The notes under the pieces are model-generated. The model made no database searches, was not told where the DNA came from, and saw only the letters and a program-made list of their open reading frames with translations. A DNA stretch of 64,000 nucleotides from Zychaea mexicana. Lineage: Eukaryota; Mucoromycota; Mucoromycetes; Mucorales; Lichtheimiaceae. Where the stretch lies: positions 248,001-312,000 of the forward strand of contig NW_026516707.1 in NCBI RefSeq assembly GCF_025766255.1, in the 5' to 3' direction. Shown piece after piece: positions 33,009 to 44,513 of this stretch; within the stretch, counting starts at the first letter, position 1; each line of letters opens with the position of its first letter. Made by a program: the position numbers and the translations under genes.

Positions 33009-33149
33009 AAATATAAAAAATTAATAGTTCTTTAATAAAACAAATATTAATTTATAACCAACAAGGTAATGTAGTACCCACGTAGACGGTGTAAAGAGGG
33101 AATAGGATCAAGTCGAGTTTATTTTTTTGTTGGGATATGTGAACTGAAG

Positions 33150-35417
33150 TTAAGGATCGTCGTCAACTGGGTATTCATCATCCAACATTGCTTCGAATCT
33201 TCTTTTTGTTTGCTTGTCAGGATTTTGCAAGATTTCTTCAGCTGCTGAGACGATGTAATACTATATAACATAGATGTACAGTTAACATAATCTGTAATGG
33301 TATCTCCCAAACGTGTGGAAAATGAAAAAGGCAAGCTTACTATGTAATTTAATAATAGAAAGATGCTGCTAGTATCAAAAAACTCTTCAAAATCAGCAAG
33401 CGTCATTGGTAGTACAATATGTTTGTCGGATTTCTTGGCAGCAACAAAGACATCTTCATGCTTGTAGACACCATACAAGTAGCCACGAAGACCTGTTAAA
33501 CAATTATGTTAGAAATATACGTGATTGAATGACCCTATTTATTTTGGACCATGTTTTAACCACTTTCTGTCATCTTACCCATTACGTCCACTGCCAGAGG
33601 TGTGACAGTACTGGAACCGCTTATATCCACCCCAAATCTTTTTTTCAGCTGTGATAGTATACAAATATTCAACAAGATGCTTTTTGACTGTTGCTTGAAC
33701 ATGAGATCATGCTCAGCGTTTGCTTTCTTATGTTCGTTTGACGCCAATTTATCATGGTTCTCTTCTCCATCCTTTCCGTGAGTTACTATCAGCATGTCGA
33801 TTTTGCACCCGAAACCACCATTTTCCTCTTTCATCTCTTCTCTTGTGGCTTGGGACAAGATCTCACTACTAAAGCACGTATTAATTCAAGTTCGCTTATG
33901 ATAATATACTAAGCCCTTTGTTTTGTTTACTTACGTTCGTACTTGGATAATTGTGCACTGAAAAAGAACACGGAAAACATATTGCCACTGAGCAAAGGAT
34001 TCATTCTCAGACATCATATAACTATGTCTGTTTTGGAAGTCGAATTGGATCATGTCAAATCTAAAAATTAATAATACATACATAATTAGTCAAAAAACGA
34101 TGGTGCATTGATCAAGATAACGATGTAATAATATTAAAACCCCTTACATATATAAAAAGATGTCGTAAATCTTCAATACAACCGAGCTTCCATCATATTC
34201 TCCAGCTTTCAACATCTTGATCTTTTCTTCAGATATATAGATTCGTACGGCCATGATACCCCCCTCTTCATACTCCTAGAAACAAAGTTCTCGGTAAAAT
34301 TAGCATGATAAACATGGGATTTGTGGCTCCCTCCTTTTATATTACCTTAAATATTTGCTTTACAGCATCATTTGCTTTGTCGTTGTATACACATTCGTTG
34401 TGAAAATTCTCGCTCTTGATCATATTGGACAAATGGCTGAAAGTGATTTCACCAATGTACTTCTTCATGTTGACTTCCTTGTCAGTTTTCAATGTATTCA
34501 CAACAGCAGACAATGCAAGCCTACATATCATTACATATTATGTTGGTGTTTATTCTTTTAATTTATTACTTAGCAATAACGCAGAACAAAGGAAAAAAAC
34601 TTACTGTAAATGTTTTTCTTGAGCTTTTGTCAATTTGTCCATTTGTAGATAGACGTAACAAGCACGGAATAAGTCTTTTTGAAGGCCATTGGTATCAGCG
34701 GGAGGAAGGGGGGGCAAATGAAGTCCATCTCCTTTTTCTGGATGAAAATCAGACCAAATCACAAGTATGTTAGAATAATTTGAAGATAGAATATGCTTGA
34801 ACTATATCTTCTATACCTTTTTCACCAAGTACTCTTTCAATGGTTGTAACAAATTTGTGTCGTGTGCCATGATGCTGCCACCATCCTGTGATAAATAAAA
34901 TAATAATGATACACATTGAGTAAATACACGAAAAATATGCTGTCGTTTGGTCGTGAGCAAATAAATATTACCTCGATGATTGTACAACTACTGACTTCAA
35001 GATTATCACTATTATTGTGATTGTTCTGAGCTTGATAAGCTTGCTATATAGTTTGAAAAATATTGATTATTACACGATCATATTTGATTATCAGTAGAAT
35101 CTTTAGATATACCTTATCTTTAGCAAGTTCCGCCCAATTGACATTTCCAACGTCAGCTACAAAAGAAGCCTATGATATAATGTTGTGAATAAGAGCGATT
35201 GAGAATTAGAACAAAAAAAGTAATCAAAAGCTTATACTGGAAAGTATATTGGCTGCATGAGTATTGAAATCTTTCTTCAAGAGAGATTTGAGCTCGTCTG
35301 GATTTATTATTTCTGGAACATGCTGCAAGACTACATCCTTGTTCGAGTTGATGAATTGTGATAGTTTTGCAAAGCGTATCGCTGTTTTACACCACTCTAA
35401 GTAACCCTTCAGCTTGA
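33150..35417 (-). pseudogene. N-family PD-(D/E)XK-like gene, copy C (best preserved)
   Basis: Eleven exons can be joined with consistent phase: KLKGYLEWCKTAIRFAKLS; SFVADVGNVNWAELAKDK; QAYQAQNNHNNSDNLEVSSC; HDTNLLQPLKEYLVKK; GDGLHLPPLPP; a Lys-rich exon with MKKYIGEITFSHLSNMIKSE; MAVRIYISEEKIKMLKAGEY; FDMIQFDFQNRHSYMMSENE; exon 9 (about 33558-33870) with EEMKEENGGFGCKIDMLIV then LASNEHKKANAEHDLMFKQQ; GYLYGVYKHEDVFVAAKKSD; and a C-terminus ending EYPVDDDP. The E...K-I-D...N-E-H-K spacing fits the PD-(D/E)XK nuclease fold. The reading of the final exon after NYI is ambiguous. No start codon: the first exon follows an acceptor whose intron runs into the X2 tip. Exon 9 is intact here, unlike B, D and E. 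Function unknown. Confidence 0.65.
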
Positions 35418-35516
35418 CTAATAAACATCAAAAAAATATTATTATACAGGATTTTTCATCTCCTAGCAGACGTTTGAACTTTTATTTAGGCAGAAGGGAT
35501 TTCATTTTAGGCAGAG

Positions 35517-35900
35517 TAGACATGAATGTTAATCTGAGTGGACATGAATGAAAGTTAATCTGGACATGAATAATGATCGATCTAGACATAAATGAAAATC
35601 GAGCTGGACATGAATGAAAATCGAGCTGGACATGAATGAAAATCGAGCTAAACATGAATAAAGAATCGAGCTGGATATGAATATAAAACGATCTGGACAT
35701 AAATATAAATCGACCTGGACATGAATATAAATCGATCTGGACATGAGTAAAATCAATCTGACAAAATAAAAATCAATCTGTACATGAATGAAAATTATTC
35801 TGGACAAGAATAATAATTAATCTAAAATAGACAACCTGGACATAATAACAGTCAACCTGGACATAGTATTAGTCAACTAAGACATAATAAAAGTTGAAGT
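35517..35900. repeat. 22-bp tandem array, left end of X2
   Basis: Units of GGACATGAAT with spacers as in X1. A few units carry CTAGACAT or CTAAACAT instead of CTGGACAT, changes also seen in some units of other arrays. Confidence 0.88.
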
Positions 35901-36558
35901 AGATAATATATTAAGTGTAGCAAAGCAGAATATTTGAGTACTTATTAAGTCAAGACATAATAGAAGTTAAGCAGTACAAAGCCAATGTCACGATATAGTA
36001 GTATGGCTGTTTCACTTATGACAAGAAGCTTGTAGGCTAATGTACAGGAAATGGCAAGGGTGCGTCAAAGACTTACTACTGTGCGCATAAGCCTATTTTG
36101 CTGCTGTGGGAACGGGGCCTGAGCGTTTCCCCTCATTTCATTTTACCCGGGTTGAGTTTGAAACAAATTAGAGGCTGGTGGCTGAGGTAGGTGGAAAGTG
36201 TGGGGTTTGTTAGCAGCAGCAGGGATCTTTTTTTTTTCTCATTACTATTCGCCATGGCAAATCAACAGCTTCGACACACACTTGTAAATGGCTCCTACTC
36301 TCTTCACGATGAATAGAAAACAAAGAAAACAAAACGGCACAATCCACGGATTTATTGAAAAACGAAATGAAGGTAACTGTTTTCTTAAAAAAAGCATGTG
36401 CTCAAGCTTTATAAAGGAGTAGACCGCCGTTACTGCTGCTTAAAAAAACGCTGGATAAGTGAACAAGGGAAGGAAAAGGTTATCGGTTGTGCTTGAGGTA
36501 TAGCTTTAGTGGAGATATGCCCATTCAGAATTACTGCTTCTTTCTCATTTTCTCTGTA

Positions 36559-36911
36559 TGGGGGTTAATCCTTAATTGTAATTCTTTAAAAGGTTTTATT
36601 GATTAAAGGTAAATCATTGTTTAAAATATATATGAAAAAATAAAAATTTAGATTATAATTTTTTTATTTTTGAAACTTTTAACTTTTTTTTTAATTCTTT
36701 AAAAGTTTTATGTTTTGTATAAACTTTTTTAAACCTTTAAAAGAGTTATATCCTTTTATAATTAATTTAATACAGGCTAGGAGGTACGACGACGCCCAGT
36801 TCATTTAAAAATCAACGAAGTTAGATTTTTATTTGAACACTTGACAGTGAAATCCTTAACTAAAATTAATTTACTATTTACAGTAATATTAATTGTTATG
36901 GATTGAAACTC
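36559..36911 (+). mobile_element. MITE M, copy c, in the left end of X2
   Basis: This 353-bp insertion is flanked by TA (36557-36558, 36912-36913). X1 shows the uninterrupted target TCTCTGTATATACTTG at 16331, and the right end of X2 also lacks it. Ends are TGGGGGTTAATCC and GGATTGAAACTC, imperfect inverted repeats. It is AT-rich without an ORF and contains the GC-rich block CTAGGAGGTACGACGACGCC. Confidence 0.9.
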
Positions 36912-37334
36912 TATATACTTGATGCACCATCTTACACCAATCCAACGTCAAACTTACGTGTGTAATACAACATCGTCCTCTACCTGCACAAACCATTCGT
37001 ACTCATAATAAGAACGACGCAACAATCTTCTTCTCCATTACTCAAACACAATCATATACAACATGGCTCTGATCCGCCATTGACTTGTAAAATATACAGC
37101 CTGACGCAATTATCTTTCACTATCATGTACGCCCATATTACAAGAGGACGACTATGACACCGTTCTTTTGTTTTCATACTTATACGTACACGCACATCAT
37201 CATCATAGTGACAGGCATCTCTTTCTTTGCTGTATGTACATGCATCAATGCGATAATAAGTTTACTCTTATGATGTATACACACCACCACGACTATAATC
37301 CTCCTCTGTAATTCACTGTACTTGCACACACACG

Positions 37335-37923
37335 GTGACAACGACGATTGCCTTTTCCCTTTTGCATATGCGAATACAAACGTCACTGGTCTTGATGGAT
37401 AAGGTATTTAGATATGCTGATGGATGGAATGTAGGGTTGTATTATTGTTACTGTAGATGTAATGGTTGGGATAAAAAAATAAAAGTAAAAGATCATACAT
37501 TATGCCGTCATTATGTTTCAGTTGTCTGCATAAACGGGTATGAGATGGGATTGCATGTTATTACAAGTGCTTCTATAGATATAGCTGTCAGCGGGATGAT
37601 AATATGGCAGGGACAAAGAAGAAAAGGCGTTCGTTGTTATGAAGGAGGAAGTTCATTTGCTATTACAACAGCAAGTTTATTTTTTATTAATAACAACAAC
37701 TATGAACAACCAACAAGTTACTATTCTTGACAACATTCGCTACGCTCTCTCTCACTCGACTGTACGTGGAGTTCTTGCACTCATTCCCAATGAAATCGTG
37801 CGCCTTCTTGCTGCTCAATGGCAGATCTTTAAGGATCGCATCTCGGAATTGTGTGGCTACAAATGGGTTCACAAACGCGAGACTGTGAGTGGCATCAGAC
37901 GCTCTACCACGCAATGCCAATAA
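37335..37923 (+). CDS. Unknown ORFs in the X2 centre
   Basis: These correspond to the X1 centre frames. 37335-37730 has 131 residues with the same Cys cluster and 37639-37923 has 94 residues. Substitutions relative to X1 are few (for example FIYADG to FRYADG, and TTLDNI to TILDNI). They remain unidentified. Confidence 0.3.
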
Positions 37924-37936
37924 TTACAATAACCAT

Positions 37937-38115
37937 GGACACTGTTCATGAGGCACTTGTAGACAAGTGTTTGGAATAACTACTGTTATTCTAGGATTAT
38001 GACTACCGTCATAAAGACCAGCTACACCTTCAAAAAAATCAAAGATTTTTTCTTGGACCACCCCCATTCATAAAGATCATTCTTTTTTATTTAAAAATAA
38101 AACTTTAAAAGTAAA
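37937..38115 (+). mobile_element. 231-bp element S, left part (split by the Helitron)
   Basis: It begins GGACACTGTT after CAT (37934-37936). The complete copy at 60990-61220 shows that the missing 3' part is the 52 bases at 44514-44565. X1 contains the empty target CAATAACCATCCTTC. Three-base duplications (CAT here, AAA in the other copy) and GGACACTGTT/AACAGTCTTC ends define it. It contains the hairpin AAAAAATCAAAGATTTTTT. Confidence 0.88.
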
Positions 38116-38454
38116 CTAGCGGTCCTTCCTCGCTTCGCTCGGATGAATGAGCCCCTCCGCTTCGCTCCGTGTCATTCAACAGAAACGCGTCGCAAGGGGG
38201 TTCCCCCCTTGACCCCCAAGTGGGGGGCAAGCCCCCCAAACCCCCCTGTCGAGCGAGGTTGGATCAATGTTTTGGTATTAGATGCTTATTGTCTGTTTTC
38301 AAAAACAAAAGCAAGATCATTGTGCAGTGAGAAGTAGTCTATCATAGAAAGTCGTCAAAGTTGGATACTTAACTATCTCCAGTTTAGAATGCAATGCGAA
38401 AAGAAGTGTTGACAAAGATGATGTAGTGATATTGATAAAAAGAGAATAGGCGAG

Positions 38455-38620
38455 AAAAAAAGAGAATAGGCAATATAAAAAAAGAGAATAGGCAATATAA
38501 AAAAAGAGAATAGGCAATATAAAAAAAGAGAATAGGCAATATAAAAAAAGAGAATAGGCGATGTAGAAAAAGAGAATAGGCGATGTAGAAAAAGAGAATG
38601 GGCGATGTAAAAATAGAGTA
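38455..38620. repeat. Minisatellite in the Helitron 3' region
   Basis: About eight tandem copies of a roughly 20-bp unit, AGAGAATAGGCAATATAAAA, with variants GGCGAGAAAA and GGCGATGTAGAAA at the ends. It lies between the RepHel stop and the Helitron terminus and generates spurious Phe/Leu-rich open frames. Confidence 0.9.
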
Positions 38621-38634
38621 GGTGACAAAAAGAA

Positions 38635-41600
38635 TTATAGAAGAACTTCGTGAAAAACAACATTTCTTGTGCTTTGGCCTTGCTGACCCACGATACGTGA
38701 GTTCTCAGGATCTAACATGATTCTGATGGATGAAGGGGTGCGGACGCGCGACATGGCTACATAGAGTAGACCATGCGTGAACGGAGGTTCAGGCAAGTAG
38801 AGGCCGACAGTGTTGAAAGTTTGACCCTGTGCCTTATTGATGGTCATAGCGAATGCCAGGCGAACAGGGAATTGGGTGCGTTTGAAGAGAATGGGCGAGC
38901 GTGTTTGCGATGGTGTGAGTGTTATGCGAGGGATTAAGACAATGTTGCCAGCATGAGGTCCAGTGGCTATTTCAGCTTCAAGTACATATCTTTGAAAAGA
39001 GCGTACAATCAGCCGTGTCCCGTTGCAGAGACCACTTTGAGTGTGCAAGTTTCTCAAAAGCATGACTGGGCAACCGACTTTGAGTTTTAGCAAATGCGGA
39101 GGGAGGTCGGATGGATTCATGGAATTGAGTAGCTCTGGTGGGTATGTGATTTGATCCTCTGGATCATCCACAGTATCTGCGCTCGGAAATTCGTGGATAG
39201 TGCCTGGGAAATGGTCGAGTATCAGATCGTTGATTGCTAAAACGTCGACATTTTTTGGAGTTAGAATAGAGCGACTGATGAGGTAATCGCGATCCACGTG
39301 TGGTGCGTCAAGGCTGCCGTAAATGGCTTCGATGAGCTCGTACGTGTTGTAACGTGGCATGAGCATTCGTTCTGGAAGCCGGACTCTATCATCAGTGGTT
39401 GGCACCAACAGCTCAGCACCATCACCAATGCGAAGTAAATACTGAGCAAACTCGCGAAGCTCATTTGCATCATTAGTGTTGGCAGCTTGCTGGACGCGCA
39501 TGTTGGTTTCAAGGTGGTGGATGGTGACGCTGGGCCAAATGGATGAACGATTTAAGCACTGCTGTACGATCTGCGAGCGCGACGCATTTGGTATCACAGG
39601 AAGGACCTATTATTAAATACTTTACTGTGAGTACTACCGCTTAATAGTAAAAAACATGCAAAGTAGAAGAGAGGATACAATGTTGAATACCTGGCGAAAG
39701 TCACCACCAAAGACCATGATCTTTCCACCAAACGGAACATCGGCAAGCGCGGGATCGTCATGTCTCATGAGATCCTGGATACTCCTGTTTACAGTCTCAA
39801 TGACGCTTTTACTGATCATGGATGCTTCATCCCAGATGATCAATCTTGCCAAACGTATAAGCTGCGCGGTATCGGAGCGTGGGGTAAAGCTACACACTGT
39901 TGTTTCGTTGACCTCTAAAGGTATTTTGAACGTTGAGTGTGCAGTTCGTCCACCATCGAGTAACAAAGCGGCAGTACCACTTGTAGCTACAGCGAGCGCA
40001 ATATCTCCGCCACGACGAACATGTTGGAGGAGTGCATTGAAAAGATATGTCTTTCCAGTACCACCAGGGCCATCCACAAAATGCACCTTTGGCTGATTTG
40101 CCGCTTGGCGTAAAGATGCATTGACTGCATTAAAGACAGATTGCTGATGCTCGTTAAATTCTTGTTGAGGAGCAGGCATCAGGGCAAGTCGTTCCGCAAG
40201 TCGACGGTGCTCACGAATCAACAAAGACTCATTGTTGGCATAATTGTTTGGGTTGGCTGGAAGCACAAACCCATCAAATTCAAGAAGCGATCTTGACAAT
40301 CCAGAGAGCACCAATTCAATATCCAAAAGGCCTTGGTCATAAATGGCATCCGTGATGGGCAAATTTGGATCGTTTAAATCTTGGCGGGCTGTGTACAGAA
40401 AGTCTTCAACCATGCTATCGCGGTGACGAAGCCATAAATCATGTGGATCTTCGGGTTGACAGAAAGCCACAATGACTGCGAATAGCTGACGAAGAGCATG
40501 GGGGCGTTGATACGTTTGAGCTTGATCAAGGCATTGATGCCATTCTTCTTGCCCCGTCAACAGGCCACGTCTTCGTGCTGCTGCCTGGAATGATGGCATC
40601 AGTACACCATCTACTGTCCGCAAAAATTCAAAGCTGGTGGCACCGGCAACATGATACAGCAAAAGTCGAAGATGAAATTTCTCAACTTCGCGGGGGGAAA
40701 CAACATAGACACGACCGATTGTACCACCAAAACCTCGTTCACGTATTTTCCAGCGACGTGTGCGCTGAACAAATACAAAGTGCTCCGGGAAATTGACGTA
40801 AAGAAGGTCAGAGGCAATGGCGTCGTCTGGGTTCTCTTGGTTGTACTGAAACCATGCTGTCAAAGTTGTTTCATGCGCACGGCCTTCGATTACGTTCCCC
40901 GGAGTATCATCCTCATCGAAATGAACAGTTTGTTCATCTTCCAAGTGGACGGCCAAACGCTGGTGCGCAGGAAATTCTTGGTGAAGGGAGAACGAAAACA
41001 AACGCCAGCAACCCTCTGAAGCGGAGACATAGCGGGCGTCGAGGTGGGTGCGGATCTCGTCTATTGGTTGACCATCATCATCATTGTTGTTTGTCGCTTG
41101 ACGCTGTGACACTACGGCAGATGCACGATCGTGGCCCTTATAAACGTATTTGTAAACGTATTTGATGGACTGTATGGAGGAGCAGATTTCGACGTTGATG
41201 TGAGCATCATATTTGGCACAAAGGTATATGTTGTGCGGTACAACCCAGCGATTGTCGAGATTAACGCGATTTTTGGTGACATAGTCACCATTATCAGGTC
41301 TCACATAAAGCGGGTAACCGTCGTCGTTCCATTGTGTCTCGTCAGAAAACTGTTTAGGGTAGCGCTTCGAGCATCTACCATCGACCATGCATGGTGAGCG
41401 TGGGTTGAGAAGCCCGCAAGGACCATGCATCATATGCCGTTGAACTGTCGCGTGTGCAGGATGATTGCTGTCGGGAAGTTGGGCAGAAACAATTGCATCA
41501 CAGTGGGCTGGGCTAGTAGGCTTATCTTCTCCAGCAAGAATAAGTAATATATGGGCATGTGGGAGACCACGCTTCTGAAACTCTACTGTATGGACATGTC

Positions 41601-43391
41601 CGACAACAGTGCCCAGAATCTTATCCTTGGTAAGATCGTTCATAAGCTGCTTAAGTTTCAATCTGAAAACTCGTGCTGACAGATCAGGGCGATCAGATGC
41701 TGATTGACCGGGAAGAAGATTTTCTTGAATCTCAGGCCAGCGAGGATTGCAAGTAAAGGTGACGAATATGTCCGGTTTGCCGAAACGACGAACAATACTC
41801 ATTGCGTCTTGGTACAGCTGCTGCATATGCCGAGGGGAACCAATGAAGGATGATGGCAGGATAACGCGCCGTCCAACACTGGTCATATCATTGTCTCCAA
41901 GATGCACAGCGTCTACCACATTGCGATAAGGTCCGAACGCAAACGGTCTTGGTTACGGCGGATGAAGCTCAAACGATTGGACTCCATCTTTGCATAAACA
42001 TCAGTGATATATTGCTGATACAGGTTGCCGAAACGATGAAGATCATGTCTGTTTGCATCACTGTCATTGCCGCGTATCATGAGCCGGAACTTGTACCAAT
42101 CCATGACAGTGATTTTCTGCCGGCGTCAGTGCGAGCCTCAATCGTCCAGCCTTCATCTCCTATTACGAACACTTAATATGCAATGGAAATAACTCATGAT
42201 GGAACTCAGGACAAAATCATTTTCTGTAAGTATACCTTGGGGGAAAAGGAGAACATAATGCATAGCATCATAAAAGCGATGCATTTCACTGATGTTTTGT
42301 AGCTGATTGGATCTCGTTCTTAGAACGATATCGCGATTGCCAACATCCGTACCATTATCATCGACGATCAAAATGCCGATTTCGCCAGCAGTGGGGCGGT
42401 TGTAGCGGCGAGCATCGGGTACCCCTTCAGCCCTGATAACCATTCTCACATCCGCCATGCCTTCATTGCGAGCAATTTCGGCCATGTTGCGAAATGATGT
42501 CGCGAATGGGCTGATGCGGTGCATCATATCCTGCAAGGTCTGTAGCGTTTCATTGATCAACGTAGCGTTTGTGACGGACTGTCGGGTTTGCAGCTCGGTC
42601 GACGGGTCGTGAACGTAGATTTGCGCGAAAGCGGGCCTTGTTGTGTTGTCGGCAGGCAAAATAGACCCGATTCGATGGTGGACACTACCGTGGATGCGGA
42701 AGTTGTACGCACCACCGATGGAGTTGGCTACTGTCTGATCAACGTGGACACCAAGCGAAGTAAAACTGAGGGAGTTGTTGTATGCGCGGATGTTTGTGCG
42801 GAATTGGGTGGAGGCCTCATCCGTGCCACGCAACAAACGGGAAATTTCAGGAGGGGTGGGGGAAAGGGGTGGCAATCGGACACTTCCTTGGTCACAGCAT
42901 AGGTAAATGCAGGTCGTACTTGGGAAGAGTTTGAGATGCGCTCTTGAATCCAAAGACGTGCATGGCAATTAGAGCATTCCCTGTCCATGCGACCAAAATA
43001 GTGCCGGGGAGGAATCACAGCTGCAACAGCACGGGCGATATTATGCATCTACATGAAGTAAAGGATCATTAATTGATATACTGAATGCTCAAGCTTCTGA
43101 CAGCCGATGACTATATATCAACGAATAGCAAGTATAGCTGGTATAGATATGGTCACTAACGTTTTGAGCAGCCTGGTTTGCAGGATTGTTTGGGCACAAT
43201 CGGTTGGTGGAGCGATGATGACCCTCTTGCCCACAGCTTGAACACACAGGAACGCGTTCTTCGGTTTCAATTCCAGCTTCATGTTCATTTTGCTGACGCA
43301 TTTGCAACCGAGCGGGATTATGAAGACAGTTGCGGTGCGAAATGCGTTGATGGCCGGGCAAGCCGCATGAAGGGCAAATTGGAGTTGACAT
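38635..43391 (-). pseudogene. Helitron Rep-helicase (RepHel), frameshifted
   Basis: This is the rolling-circle initiator and 5'-3' Pif1-like helicase of the Helitron. Order: CCHC-like knuckles (43391-43161: CPSCGLPGHQRISHRNC and CSSCGQEGHHRSTNRLC); intron 43049-43160; ECSNCHARLWIQERIS; after a shift near 42900, CCDQGSVRLPPLSPTPPEIS (Helitron_like_N); intron 42160-42235; MDWYKFRLMIRGND (42104) after another shift; a shift at about 41915; then DAVHLGDND. Rep has GLPHAHILLIL (HUH) and KYVYKYVYKGHD. Helicase has GPGGTGKTYL, IIWDEASM and GGDFRQ; intron 39607-39690; and AMTINKAQGQTF and LLYVAMSRVR near the end. At least three frameshifts break an otherwise full-length gene. Confidence 0.9.
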
Positions 43392-43970
43392 GTTTGTTGA
43401 TTGAAGTGAAGATTAGAAGTGAGTTTTGAAATGCGAGAAGAGAGAAGAGCAGTATACAGTGCAGCTCTTGTTTCTTTGTTGCACACAATAACTATTATGA
43501 TCTCAGCAGCAAAACTCTCTTTGAAAAGCACTTTTTGCTTATATTCTCAACGCTCAAGGTCATGTCAGCAAGTCAAATTGTCAGGATTAGAAGATTGAGA
43601 TGGCGTGTCTAACAATGATATATGCCTAAAAAAGTAAAGATCACTGTACACTGTGTAAAATTATGTGTAATAAAGTCAAAGTAAATAGAGGTACTGCAGT
43701 AGAGATGGCTGAGAAAAAAGAGTAAGAGAAAGAATAGCACAATGTCAACTTCCTTTTTGATATTGTTCATGTATGACAGGCATTTAGTAGCATCCGCACT
43801 TCGAATCGACCAGCTACTGCTGTCTTTAAATTATATGTGATGGTGTGTCTGTTCTATCCCCTCCGAACACTACCTCTCTAAATCCAAAATACACTTGTAT
43901 CGCTTGTTTTCTTAAAACAATATATAATATATACGATTTTGGACTGTTTATTTATTGTATCAACAGAAAG

Positions 43971-44252
43971 TTACTTTTTGGTTTGCTTTGAAGTACATTG
44001 GTTTTCGTGAAATTCTGCCATTGCTTCATCTATCTCTACCATGACGTCTCTTGGATATAAGTATAAGTACTTGTAGTCGTCCGTTAAGCCTTCCTTAATC
44101 TTGCCTGGGTAAGCCTTACACATCGCCCTGTACTGCTCAACTTTTGCCAAGATTTCTTCATCGGATGGGCGTGGAGAGAATTCTGTGTGGCTTGCTGACA
44201 TGGAGATGAATGTTTTGTGATAAAGAGAGAGAGAAAAAGTTTTGTGTAGCAT
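43971..44252 (-). CDS. Small ORF in the Helitron 5' region
   Basis: This 93-codon frame lies upstream of RepHel on the same strand. The likely start is the internal Met of MSASHTEFSPRPSDEEIL (about 44201). It reads a compact, charged helical protein (VEQYRAMCKAYPGKIKEGL, DVMVEIDEAMAEFHENQ) ending in Lys. I do not recognise it. It could be an accessory Helitron protein or a captured gene fragment. The plausible composition supports it being real. Confidence 0.4.
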   Translation of the reverse strand: MLHKTFSLSLYHKTFISMSASHTEFSPRPSDEEILAKVEQYRAMCKAYPGKIKEGLTDDYKYLYLYPRDVMVEIDEAMAEFHENQCTSKQTKK

Positions 44253-44513
44253 TTAATATTTACACACTCTGTTGTGCTTACAGCTTTATTCTACGTCGGA
44301 GGTAAACAGTGAAGCCACATTCTGATTGTTTGAATGCTAGAAGACAATGCTGTAATGGTTACACGGTCGCCATGGCGACGAAAAAGCGTTATGGACAGAT
44401 GGACATATCGAACACGTAAAGAGACTGTGAAGGAAAGAAAGGAGGAGGAGATTGAAAAGATTTCCTTTTTTGTGAGTTATAAATCGTAAAACTGAAGGAT
44501 TTTAATAAATAGA

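Larger units (their letters stand above)
30310..33066 (-). mobile_element. AT-rich transposase/chromodomain element, left copy
   Basis: An AT-rich block of about 2.75 kb lies between the mitochondrial insertion and N copy C. Sequences near its ends are inverted relatives: TTGTTGGTAACAAAAATT at about 30318 and AATTTATAACCAACAA at about 33050. Exact ends and target duplication are not resolved. It carries a minus-strand transposase with chromodomain and two plus-strand ORFs, three of them preceded by an identical 14-bp motif. Transposase architecture suggests the IS5/Harbinger group. Composition and promoters suggest an unusual, possibly virus-associated, origin. Confidence 0.65.
21095..35446. 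repeat. Left arm of a 40-kb palindrome
   Basis: This stretch is present in inverted order at 46089-61571. Matching features add to about 81535: N copy B with E, G2 with G2, transposase start 32980 with 48553, N copy C with D. Arms differ by point changes, single-base indels, and insertions unique to the right arm (59364-60742 and 60990-61220). The axis lies in the X2 element. Confidence 0.9.
38116..44513 (-). mobile_element. Complete Helitron with RepHel gene
   Basis: On the minus strand the element starts TCTATTTATTAAAATCC (5' TC, base 44513) and ends GGACCGCTAG (base 38116). It is inserted between A and T of the host, the Helitron rule. The intact S element at 60990-61220 supplies the empty site (AAAGTAAA/TATATAAATAAAG), so both borders are exact and the length is 6398 bp. 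G/C-rich inverted repeats precede the 3' CTAG. It carries the Rep/helicase gene, a small ORF near the 5' end and a minisatellite near the 3' end. Confidence 0.95.

Noticed and set aside
38317..38663. Two overlapping minus-strand ORFs rich in Phe, Leu and Ser
   Set aside because: They are translations of the 20-bp minisatellite in the Helitron 3' region, overlapping in different frames.
39656..41929. Plus-strand ORFs across the Helitron (for example 39656-40096, 40651-41019, 41131-41397)
   Set aside because: They are antisense shadows of the well-supported RepHel frame.
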